Source: Taenia hydatigena (Eukaryota > Platyhelminthes > Cestoda > Cyclophyllidea > Taeniidae). Taken from it: a stretch of 64,000 nt of DNA. The translations under genes were made by a program, and so were the position numbers. The stretch is taken from assembly GCA_036345935.2 (NCBI GenBank), contig JADWOT020001202.1, positions 83,014-147,013 on the forward strand, read 5' to 3'. The notes under the pieces were generated by a model. That model ran no database searches. It saw only the letters and a list, made by a program, of their open reading frames with translations, and was not told the DNA's origin. Every line of letters starts with the position of its first letter. Positions within the stretch are counted from its first letter, which is position 1. Shown here in pieces: positions 47,501 through 58,609 of the stretch.

Positions 47501-50500
47501 TAGGGTGTGTCCATGTATTGTGCTCTCTTGCAGTGTGCGATACTAATAACAACTCACCAAAACCATAGTAAGCGTCATGTCTCTCTTCGCTCTCGTCTTT
47601 GCCTTTTTAGCAAAGGGCGTTTGCCTCTTTTTGTTGCCCGAGATTACTACTTATCCAAGCGTAGCGTCATGTTCGCCAATCCTCCATGGCAGCAGCCTCA
47701 CTGATTTTGAAAATGGGAAATCGCAAGAATCATCTGCAAGTAGCATGCCGTTCTGCAAGTAAAGCACCCAGTCCTGCAGTTGGTATAGCCTCACGTTGGC
47801 AAATGCTAAGCATTTTGCTAAAAATTTTCACCGTTCTCAGTTTTATGTACCTATAAAGTAGGTGCTTTGCAAATAACCCTATAAAGGAGAAAAGGACTGC
47901 TCAAAGTACTGCCTGCTCTTCTATAACGTTGAATCGGGCTTAAGAACAAAAATAAGTTCTTTGATCACTTCTCTGTGGCACTTAATACAAAGTGCGTTTG
48001 CATAAATGCAAGTGGGACAGAATACATTTCACAGTTTAGGTTAACCCATTGAGTGGGCTTCGCTTTTAGCTGGGTGTTGAAAGGGATAGTGACTCGACTA
48101 CTGGTCACAATGTTGACCATTCTCAAAACGGTCGTTAAAAATAGCAGTTTTGCATTTGTGTTAAGATCCACACTATTGCTACCGTTGAATAAAAGGTCTA
48201 TGAAGAATTGTATTGCACTCATTAAAATAACGCGCACTCCTCAAGGGATTAGATCCTGTTGTCATGAGCCTGTTCTAAACGCAAAGAGCATTTCTCACCG
48301 CCTCGTCCTGATTCACTGTTGGACTGTGCGCATTTGCAGCGTCTGAATCAAGGCGAGGTGTGTAGGTAGGGCTAAAAGCACAAACGGCTCTTAAAAGTAT
48401 AACAGATTCAAAGTTGATTGGATTGCTAGTGATTGCTTGGGCATAAAACATGTCGTCCCATTTAAGCTCTATAAACACCAACGAATCCATACTGCATTTC
48501 TGCTTAGGTAATGATGATACCATGCCCAAAATAACTGTTTTTACTTTAGAAAAATCAACTAAGCACGTGGTCCTAATTGAACTGACTTTAGAATACGTGA
48601 CTTATCTAAGGTTGTTGTTCGAAAAATTCAGATTGAGTGCCTCAAATGAACTAATTAAGAGGATCAAAGCGATTTCCAGCAAGTCAGACAGACAGGTGAT
48701 TATAGCTTTGTGACCTCGTTTAGCCTTCAACTATATCGCAACTCACTGGCTAACTAAACAGACTAGAGAAGAACACGAGGGCAAGTAAGTAAGTAAACGC
48801 ATTTGTGGCTATGTAAACCATCCTTTTGGCAAAAGCTACCAATGAAAATTGCGATAATGGAAAAGGATGCCATAAGTCGGGACGGAAACGGGGGTGTAAT
48901 ATGCTCACCGCAGTGAGGTTGCACTCGAACGGTGGGAATGCAGCCAATTAAAATAATGGGATCGGGATGACAAAGCTGCGACTTTAGGCTTTTATGTATG
49001 TCCACGCGATGTTCATTAGTCGAATGCCAGCCACTACAGTAGGGCTGTACCAAAAGGAAGCTTTTCACCGTCAAGACTTATTAGTGTTCATACTGTATAA
49101 AAGAAGCTGGTCATCTAGAGCGCTGCCTCTATGTCTGGACTTTCACTGTATGGGCAGGATATCAGAATAAATAGACTTCAACAGAGCAAATGCCTATTGA
49201 TGGCCTTGATATGTGTGCATATTAACGACGCAGGACTTCCCAGACCACACCATTATTTTGATAATAAAAACTACTTGTGCTGCGTAAAACTGATAGTGAT
49301 GGATAGGGTTGTGAGCATTTGAAAGTGAAATTAGATTGCGAGTAAGCAAGGGTACCAATCAACAAAAAGTCTAACAGCGGAGCCTGTCGAAATAGGCAAT
49401 GAATCGCCTTAGCTGATACGCGATGCAAATGAGAAGTCAAAGGTAGCATTTCGTTATCATCACGTGACTACGGATTGGCTGCAGAGTACCAATTTTGATC
49501 ATGTGACCACTGCCGAAGTGCTAGCAGGAGAGAAATTGTCTGCCTTGAAAACACTTTCTTTGCGTGACTGCGCCGAAATGAAGAGAGTAGATTTTGGCCA
49601 TAGCTAATCGAGGAAAGACAGCGACCAAACTAGCCTCGATCTAGTAATCAACCTTATCATAGTTGCCATCCCTGGTTAAAGCATTCTTATCATGATGGTG
49701 GTTTGCCAAGGGGAAAGAGATAGTGCGATGTTGTGCTGATACCGCGTTTCTACAGCTAAATCATCCACTCACGCAAACCACTGATACTGCTAAACTAGAC
49801 TCCTGCAAGATGGCGTGCATTGTGCTATCGCTAAGTCATGTCACTGAGAGGTCTTGCAACATAGTTGCTGAACTCAGTCACTAAATTAAGTGGAACAATC
49901 AAAACGGCTATTGCTGAACCGTATTTGAATGACAGAATGAATCCTGGTTGGCTTTATTAGAGAAATCAGCTTATTCGACTCGATTCTATAAGCGATGCCG
50001 ACAGTTATCGAATGTGCAACGGAGGAGGCATCCAAAAAGTAAACACTTAACACTTATGTAAATTATGACGCGATCGATTTTAAATGCAACTGCTTTACTT
50101 TGTCTTCTTTTGCCTTACGTCGAGTCAATCGCAAACATAGTTGTCAATCAAAATAAAATCTTTGCACAATTTTATATTATCTTTAAACCTGCTCTCCTCG
50201 TATTCATTTCCTCATTAGACGATTCGCATGGCTACTTTCCCAACGATGCTAAAATCTAGATTTCTGCGCAAATCTGGGTTTGTTTTTTGCTCATAGCTTT
50301 CCCAGAACACTTTGCTCATTTGCACACAAATTATCTGCCTTGTTTTCAACCGCTTTTTGCGTTTCAACTGTTACGTTTGCATTTATTAATCGCCTATATT
50401 CATTTTTAACGTCCCTTTACTAAGTTCTTGTCCTTCACTCCAAAGCTCGTCAATACCAAAACGATGCTGAACACTGTTAATGGAAAGCCATGGCACGTTG

Positions 50501-51935
50501 ATAGGAGCCAATAATGCAACATCAGTTCCTTGCCTTCTCCAGTTTAAACTTTAACCCCCTTAGCGCCGGTATGAGTAGCAAATCTGACCATTTGGTTATG
50601 CTTAAACATTCCGATGTTACGCAATACAAATTTAATGCTCCGCACTTAAACTTTTCATAATATATTTTAGTGATAGCATTATTATTAGAAATACCTGCTT
50701 GCTCTCTTCATTTGGTTAACTTTTGGCCATCAAACCTTGCCTTGTTCTTTTCCGTGTAAGCCTCAAGCTTTTAGCCTTTCCCAATCATCCAGGAGCAAAT
50801 ATCAATCAGTAGACAAAATTTTAAGCGTGCTCATGAATTCTGCTTACTGATCGCTATCGGTCTCAATAGAGCGCTGTAACTGCTCTGAGAATTCAAAGTG
50901 CAGTTACGCGCGACCTGCCCCTGATGGCTGAGGATGATTCTATAATTGCAATTCAGTGAGTGCAGTTCATTTCTGCATGAGAAGACCGCAATGCTCTTAT
51001 CCGCACTTGATCACAACCAACTTCACAGAGTTAGGCATGCCCGTCTAACCATGGACGTGTGCGCCATGCGATGTCGCACTAGGAACGCATTTATCGGTTA
51101 AAAGCACCGAAAGTAGCATTTGTTAATCAATGCTCAAAAAATAAGTATCCAACGTATAGGCATTTTGCTTACATACGTGAGCGTAGCTGTGCTATAGGTA
51201 TGAATTGTATTATCAGTCGAATATGATATTTAGAGAATGGGTATAGATATTACCATTATGACTATATAACCCATCCGGCAGACCTTGTGCACTTCTGCAA
51301 GGGAGAATCACTGTACAACTTGGGGTGTCTAACGCCCGTTGGATATTAATTATTGCGGTCATTATTAACGGATGGAGAACTGAGTCAAAGGAAATGGTGT
51401 CCGTAATTTAAATTCGGAATATCAAGCAATTAAGTTGCGGGTTCTACCTTTAGACAGATTAGGCCTACAAATGTATTTTTATTCTGCGTCTACACTTCTA
51501 GCCAACATCTTTGAGGAGCTGCTAACATGCATCTAGCTCGTATCCAATCCACTCTAATCCATTCCGCTCAACTGCTTTGTAATTAACATCTACCTATAGT
51601 CGGCTAACGAACCAACGGAATACAATAAGTGATTGCCAATCTAGGCATTTTGTGGTCTTTTGTTAACACAGGTGAATCATATTTATCCTATCCGAGGTCA
51701 AATTTTTGTAGACAATACTGTCACATACGGTCAGCTTCATAACTTCTGCTACTTTACATGCCTTTATGGGCTACGTGCATTCGAACACGCATGCAGTAGA
51801 ATCTGAGCCCGCTCACAGAATGAGAAGGTATGGAGAGTAAGAGGTGTTGAATTTGACACATTACATCACTTATTACTGAATCCTCACCAACGTCACCAAA
51901 AGAAAACGATTAGAATAGTGAAGTCGCCAGCAAAG
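44528..51935. other. No supported gene
   Basis: Open frames here are at most 103 codons and show no domain; several pairs at the same place on opposite strands are mutual shadows (for example 47965-48346). A hairpin lies at 46956-46979. No R1, R2 or R3 copy was recognised. Confidence 0.45.
46956..46979. other. Compact hairpin, 9-bp stem with T-rich loop
   Basis: Arms aatcgggga (46956-46964) and tccccgatt (46971-46979) are perfect complements around cttttt. It lies about 7 nt after the stop of a 61-codon frame (46764-46949) that I do not otherwise support. Confidence 0.4.
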
Positions 51936-52008
51936 CACCGGTGACGAGACTCGAACCCGTAATCTTCTACTTAGAAGGCAGACGCCTTATCCATTAGACC
52001 ACACCAAT
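51936..52008 (-). tRNA. tRNA-Arg (anticodon UCU)
   Basis: 73 nt on the - strand fold into a complete cloverleaf. The acceptor is ATTGGTG/CACCGGT with two T-G pairs, then discriminator G. The D arm is GTCT-AATGGATA-AGGC with a 4-bp stem including one T-G pair. The anticodon arm is TCTGC-CTTCTAA-GTAGA, reading TCT at 51973-51975. The variable loop is AGATT. The T arm is ACGGG-TTCGAGT-CTCGT with one G-T pair. No intron and no encoded CCA, as expected for a eukaryotic nuclear gene. The A and B boxes of a pol III promoter are intact. It decodes AGA. No second tRNA lies nearby. Confidence 0.92.
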
Positions 52009-52365
52009 TCGACTCCCAGATCTTCCCGTTGGCAGCTTCCATCCACTGCGTTTTGATCTAGTCCCTCTGTCCCGAATTCGCTACGCGCTATCGCGTCAGC
52101 ACGATTCCCCTCTTCCACATCTCGCCTCGGTCTTTCCAACTGTCTTATACATCACTCCCATCGTAAATCCTATCGATTGACTAGTACAACTTAACAAATT
52201 CCAATCCATATTCTGTGAATATGTCTCGTCACTTGCATAATTAAATTATTTGTTTCGTTCATTTTGGTTTTTACCCTTTCGAGGAATCGCTGCGTTTGTT
52301 TCGATGCATCAGTGTAACCGATGTTCTGCCGCCAGTACTAATTGCAACTGCTAACGAAAGCCTCT

Positions 52366-52611
52366 TCACTTTGGATCGTTATGCACTGTCTTCGAATCCA
52401 CTGCCGTGGCATTTTTGATCTTATTAAGGCTGCGTTGATACCCAGAGGGTCCCTCTTGCGATACCTGTCCAGATATTGATGCTCGATCGTAGAATCTTGC
52501 ATCTGATACTGAACCCAAGTAGCAGATGCGCATTTCTTGACAGCAGTAATTTCTAAACAAAAAGCGCAAAAAACGCTGCTTCTCGTATTCTACAAAGCCT
52601 GATTCAAGCAT
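52366..52611 (-). other. Open frame, 81 codons, possible exon
   Basis: It predicts a basic, aromatic N-terminal part (RFLRFLFRNYCCQEMRICYL) and a polar C-terminal part ending in TAVDSKTVHNDPK. The ATG directly follows an acceptor-like ttgttag. No donor, domain or partner exon was identified. It lies about 360 bp from the tRNA gene on the same strand. Chance is likely. Confidence 0.15.
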
Positions 52612-54451
52612 CTAACAACACTAGGTGTCCAATATGAGGGCGTAGAGTTTAAATAATAGTTTGAATTCTAGGAAGTCGATGACAGGCGAAGGTTCTGAGG
52701 CTTACTAGTTGCACACATGATCAGCTGGCTGAGATCGTTGATTTTATTGCGCAGAGTTTCTTTAGGATGATGGCTGGTTGGGCTCTTACCCTAAACTTAA
52801 AGGCTGCTCACCTGTTGACGCTGAAGGCTTGTGAGCCTAGAAAGGTATATTCCGATAGGTAATGAAGTTATTAAGTGCGCTCTAACATCCTCACCACTTT
52901 TCCATTTTAGTGAAAATGGTCACTGATAAGAGACTGCTCATGGTTAGCGATGGCAAGCTGAACAACATCAGCCGTTATCAGAGTCATGGAGGACATTGTC
53001 GTCTTTGTTACCAAGAGTAATCCCTGCAGAAGTGCACAAAGGATTAACAGGACACTTATAGAGGAGGAAATTCAGTGGTTTTGATTCAGTCTTTCAAGCT
53101 CGTACCATCCTTGGTGAGTGGAAGGTCCGCTGACATTTCCAATAATGTGGGGTTCCTTCCTTCCTTTCATTTTTCCTGCTACTATTCCTGGCACGAGGTG
53201 GCCGGATGTTCCTAGAAATCTTCATTGCAGCAATCGCAACAATCTGTAGATAACATATTAATAGAGGATAGGGGATTGCACTGCTTGCTTTATGGAAATC
53301 GACCCATTCCTCCAAAACATGCCTTGAGTTTTGTTCTCCTGCTTCTCCTCTATATAATTGCTAAGCACGCCTCCTTAGTACCGCTGCATGCATATTATTT
53401 TGGTGATCCACCAAGTTGATCAACACTTGACCCTTCTGCTTTTATTGCATATTTAAAAAGACTACTATGAATTAACACTACGTCTATTTTTTGCCCCTTC
53501 CAATCATCTGCTTACCTGTCCTTGCAACTACTAGTCTGATTTTTAACTTTTTGCATCCGTGCATCTTGTTGTCGGACTTAGACAATTTTTATTCCTGAAT
53601 CGAGGAAAACCCAAAATCTCAGTTCAGCTAGCTTTTGAAAACGCAGTATACAATGTGACGTTTTGTCTTAATGGACTAAATTAGGAGAGAATGCGCATAG
53701 ACCGCCACCTGCATTGTTTCGGTTACTGGGTACATGCGAATCGCTGATGCCGTCGAAGGTCGAAGCAAACAACAGGATTTCGCTATGACGATAAATATTC
53801 TCGAATCGATGAGCTATAGAGCATTTGTGCATGCATTTGTGGTAGGCGGGAAACCGTCCATATTATAACCACTTTGACATTAACACCAGAACAATGAATG
53901 CATGCATTTAAATTTTGTGTACAATATTTGCCTGCAACTGATGGTACTTGGAATACAGTCAAGGCGTGCATGTAGTTGAAAATCCGCGTTTCCATTAATT
54001 AAAATGGTGCATCTGATGGTGCATTTTGTTGGTAATTACATTAACTGATTTTGTGCGCTGAATTCTCTATTTGTCTAGCAAGGGTGAATCGCATTTCTTG
54101 TTTCTTCACGCCTGCGATTGAAAAGGGACGAATAAAGCAAGACCGCCGACCACTTGCAATTAACCATACAGTCTCCCACTTGCATGCAAGCACTTTTATA
54201 TTGCACTGGCTGATGGTATCATTACTATTCGCTATTCAGTAAGATCGAATTTCGGCTTCTACAACTAAGGCGTGCAATTTCGCTGCACACATTCATCAAG
54301 CAAGGCTGTGGTGTTACCAACCAGGCAAAGGTATGAAGAACTAATGCATACACATACACGTGCCGTTTAGCTTTGCGATACAGTAGTTCGCCTGTTACAT
54401 TGTGCTGCAATTGGCATGGATTTGCTTAGTTTGCGCTGATCGGGGTCATCA

Positions 54452-54694
54452 CTACTTCAGGGACTCACTTGTCGAGGACTCAGTCGATTCACCACGTAAA
54501 ACAGCGTCTGAACTGACAAACGGCACTCCATCTTGATGCAAGCAACTGACCTTGATCATTTCAATTCTTTGCATGATAGGCAATTTCGGATTCTCATTTT
54601 CCGTTAAAATGTTTTGATTAGTCCCAACATTTGGAATAATATTAGACCGGTCGTTAGTAATAGGCCGTCCACTGATTGTCTTGTTTTGGTGCAA
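54452..54694 (-). other. Open frame, 80 codons, possible exon
   Basis: Polar and asparagine-rich (NDRSNIIPNVGTNQNILTEN), then KVSCLHQDGVPFVSSDAVLR and a serine/glutamate-rich end. Donor-like gtgagt occurs inside the serine-rich end at about 54472, so the true exon could stop there. No family recognised. Confidence 0.18.
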
Positions 54695-55934
54695 ATATCA
54701 GGCTTTTTCTTAGCTTGACGATTCGATTTTCAGCATCGCTATAGTAGAACGGTGGGAAGCGAACCCTTTTTGTCTCTAAGTGATCTTCCTCTACTTAGGT
54801 AATGGAGAACTTAAATTCTACTCCAGACAACACTTTGAGCATCATCTTGGCTTTGACATGAAATTGAGGTGGTGATGTGCTTCAAAATCATGCCTAGATC
54901 TACTCGCCGTGTAGTCTATTATTCAGTTCTACCAGTGCTTATGCAAGTTTAGCACTTTTTTGTAGCCTTACTTCTTCAGGCATCACAAAACCCTTTTGCA
55001 AACATACGGGTTCTCCAATTGAAATGTGTTTCGAGACCCTCTATAGTGCAGAATTCATTTAATGTCCATAATTGGCGCATGCATTATCGATGAGGTAGAA
55101 GTGGCGCTCTTTGAAGGTTCTCCTTTGAACCATGGGAGAGCCGTGGCGTTTTTTTTAATTTACTCGTTAACTTACCATTTCAGAAGCTATCTCTCATCAG
55201 GTAAGTACAAAATGAATTCTGTTTTTCATGGCCTCTACTTTTGATCTAATATTGGTTGCTCTTCCATCGGAAATGCAACAAATGCTGCATTACGCAAATT
55301 TAGGCACATTGGAGGGTCTGCTTTGTGCAGGAGGAAATAGAGAAGATGCAACAGCCACGACTCTCACTGATGGTGAGGCCTTGGTGTCTAAAGAGGCCTG
55401 CAACACTGAAGCCCCATGCTTGCCCACCTGCACGCGCATTTATGTTTCACTTATTCTTTGATTAAACAGTCTATAGCATTACAAATTTTGTTCCCAATCA
55501 ATCACCTGCTTAATCCTGCTCTAAGTCAACCACTCAGTTTGCTGAATGCTACATTGTCTTTTAGGCGACTGTCGTTCCTTCGCTTTTATGGAGCCTCTAC
55601 ACATCCTTTTTATCCATACTTGCATTTTAGCTCTTCAATGGAAAGTCCAACTATTCAAACAGCCATCACTACATTTAGTCATTTGCGCATTCCAATAGCT
55701 ATTTACAACGAAGACTCAAGCACACAACTTTGAGCTGAACCCCGTAAAGACTTGCGATGGATCAGCTTTATTGCCCTGTAGCGCCACCTGAAAGAACCAA
55801 GTATATTTTTAGTCTCACCTTCAACATCATGGAAAGACATTGGCACAATAACTGTTGGATTTGCTTAAAATAAATCATTAATAAATTCGTGTAGTGATAA
55901 GGCTTCGTGATTCACTGAAACTAATTTGTTCGTC

Positions 55935-56138
55935 CTAATTGATGGAATGCTGGCATCGGCAATTTAAATCGTAGCATTCAATGCAAATTTTAGTCGTAGC
56001 ATTACATACGCGTATCTGTTGATAATCCAAGCCACTGTATATTTTGCCAGACGCACATTTCAAGTCTCCAACAATGTAGCAAAAGAAACATGACACCCGC
56101 GGAAACCCGCATATCATGAGGGTAACACAGTCATACAT
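55935..56138 (-). other. Open frame, 67 codons, cysteine-rich
   Basis: The C-terminal 40 residues carry regularly spaced cysteines (LKCASGKIYSGLDYQQIRVC, then KICIECYDLNCRC). This could be an extracellular disulfide-rich exon, but I cannot match it to a family and no splice partners were found. Confidence 0.18.
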
Positions 56139-58179
56139 GAGGGCATTGTGGTTGACAAAGAAATGAGCCAGGGGTCAGGAAGGTGTGATTAGACCAACGA
56201 TCCATTGATCTGCTTGAGGGCGTGGACCCTTCTTTCATGAAGGTCCAAAAAGAGCCCATCGAATTCTGAAGGCATTAATTCACTTGAGCGTTACCCAAAT
56301 AAACATAGCAACCGATTTCAAAATGCAATGACCAGAATCAAGGAAAGCCAAGAGTTCAATATGGGAATGAGGTAATTTGGAATGCAGGGTTTGCCACAAC
56401 TCCATGTGGCATCAACCGATAGGCACGAATACTATAGAATTTTCTCCTTGAAAGTGCTTAAACTGAATTTCATCACTCACAAATAAAGAGTACTGCAATC
56501 TTCTTGCAATTAAATACTTAATATTACACCTTCACGTCAGTAGAGCTGCGATGTAAGTATGCGAGCTATCCAACCCGGCTTCTACGTCTCCGAACCACAA
56601 TTAAATTATGTAGTCAAACATCGCTGCCAACTGTTTTGCAAATTGATCGCAATGACCTGCAGGCGAAATCATTTTATTCCATAAAGAATGCTGGTAAGCT
56701 GGAAAGAGTATGCTAATGAGCGAAATACCAGCATGGGAATCATGACGTAGTGCAGTCTATTGGTAGCAAGGAACTGTGCTGGCTGGGCTGTTATTGCGAT
56801 GATTTGAATGAAGGGTTTGCCATTGCAAAAAGACTCAAATGAAGGATCTTGGCCCATATAATTAAGTATTCGAGTGTAAAATGCAGTGTCCTGCTAAAAC
56901 CCTAACAAGAAGCGCGATTTCATAAAATGTCACCTTATATTTTTCCCATTTTTTTCACTCAGAGTGTGAGAGATCCAACATTCTTCGATGCATTGGGTAC
57001 CAATAATCTCCTCAAAGAACGAAGAGATGCCACAGGCCTTGGATGAAATTAAAAATCGACTCCTGTTACCACAGTCATTACAGAGATTTGGCATAAAACT
57101 CACAATAGAGGTAGGAGTTAAGGCATTAGCTTATTAATAGGTGCATAGATATGTTATTATTCGATGGTCAACTAAACCTTAGACACCACGCATTCTAACG
57201 CAAGTTGATCGTATGAGTTTGCATATAACATTTAGATGCGCGGCTTGAAGAACCTGGGATATTGCATTCGCTGATATCAGACACGTAAGTATCGATGGAG
57301 GTATATCCATTAGAGACCAAAAAGACTCGCTTTTTATCGTTTTACTGCAGTCATGCCAAAAATCTAATCGTCAGGATTGGGAAATGCCTGGTTAATTGCG
57401 TTAAAAATTTGAAAGACATTTTGGTAAACCTTAAAGATGCACTGATTTCAGCGGAAACGGCCTCACAAAGATGATCGCTCAGAAACCACGTTGGTAAGTG
57501 GTGTCCAGCATCATCTATTTAGGAATCTGCTTAGAGTCTCACAGACATTAGGAAGGAAGGATAAACCATTTAGCACTAAAGTGGCATACGGCGAAACTAC
57601 GAAATTTGGGATTGAGGTGTCGGCTGCTTGTGTAGCCGCTGCAATGCATTCGTTATCTTCATGTTTCCTGAAGATGGGCCTAGCATTAAAAATGCATACC
57701 TAATGATCATTCAAATATCCCTACAAATGGAAAGTCTAATACTTTATGTGCCACATAACTTTATTCAAGAATAATATGCTATGGTTATAGATAAGTTGAT
57801 CGCATCAGAGACAGTCATAGAGATTAGTCAGAGGACAGCCGGGTGTGGTCAGAGCAGCTAGTCAATAGACTGCGTAATAACCTGATTCCTTTTCTCCGAA
57901 ATCCTAAAAAAGAGCGCACCGACGACGAAAGTTAGTACACTACCGCAATGGGATCAGGGAGCATTGTGGCCGCTGTGCCAAGTTGTCCTTTAGTAGGTGA
58001 TCTTAGTTTTCGAAGGAGCCAAAGTTTCAAACAGATCACTTACCATGCTCCAGTGGTCGCATCGCCTAAAATAATGAAACCATTTAAAACTAACAATTTG
58101 TACCAGCTCAATCCGCATTCATAAATCCAAAAAAATAAATGATCATTACTAATTCTACTGTTCTACAAATTAGCCGAGG

Positions 58180-58355
58180 ACAAATGATTGTGGTCGCAAT
58201 CTATGAAGGGCAGAAAATGGGGAATCGCATTTTACAAGCCCCATTTATTCCGATCAAATTCACGGATGTGACGAAGATGTTTCTCATTTATTCATCTTAA
58301 ATATCGCTTGCTCTTCAAATCTAGGTAAAGATCCTCAGCTCTACCTCAGCTATAG
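58180..58355 (+). repeat. Interspersed repeat R1, copy 3 (partial)
   Basis: This matches the right half of copies 1 and 2: caaatgattgtg near 58183 (also at 231 in copy 1), a gatgtgacgaagatgtttct block near 58265, ctcttcaaatctagg near 58313, and cctcagctctacctcagcta near 58333 (cf. cctcagctccaccacaggca in copy 2). It ends where R2 copy e begins. Confidence 0.5.
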
Positions 58356-58357
58356 TG

Positions 58358-58570
58358 GTCTATTGTTTGTTTGACTGCCGATTTCGTCAACGGCTTTCCG
58401 GATGGCTGTATTGCCCCGGCCGAGTAAAATGGTTTCCAGGCCATGTCAAGTGGTTTCATCTTTCTCTGTCTATCACACACATAATTTGCCATAGTATTTT
58501 GCATTCTGTTTTTCGTTGAGGGAGTCTTGACACGCCACATTGGTAGCAGCGGATAGTAAGTGCGACTATA
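58358..58570 (-). repeat. Interspersed repeat R2, copy e (diverged)
   Basis: Read on the - strand this follows the R2 core order: ctccctcaacgaaaaacaga, agacagagaaagatg, a tgacATGGCC equivalent near 58446, the cggccggggcaata block and aaatcggcagtcaaacaaac. Substitutions are more numerous than in copies a and d. An 86-codon - strand frame (58346-58606) spans it but is not conserved in the other copies. Confidence 0.6.
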
Positions 58571-58609
58571 ATAGATTTCCACTCCAATCCATATCACCTG
58601 TGACAAATT

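Larger units (their letters stand above)
52009..58179. other. No well-supported gene; three weak - strand open frames
   Basis: Three - strand frames have coding-like composition without a known domain: 52366-52611, 54452-54694 and 55935-56138; they are listed separately. The + strand at 55416-55740 is pyrimidine-rich and its 105-codon frame is probably spurious. A + strand stretch at 52917-52990 weakly resembles 596-670. Confidence 0.4.

Noticed and set aside
48750..49074. Overlapping - strand frames of 65 and 103 codons
   Set aside because: Two frames open over the same bases with no conserved feature; typical of non-coding DNA.
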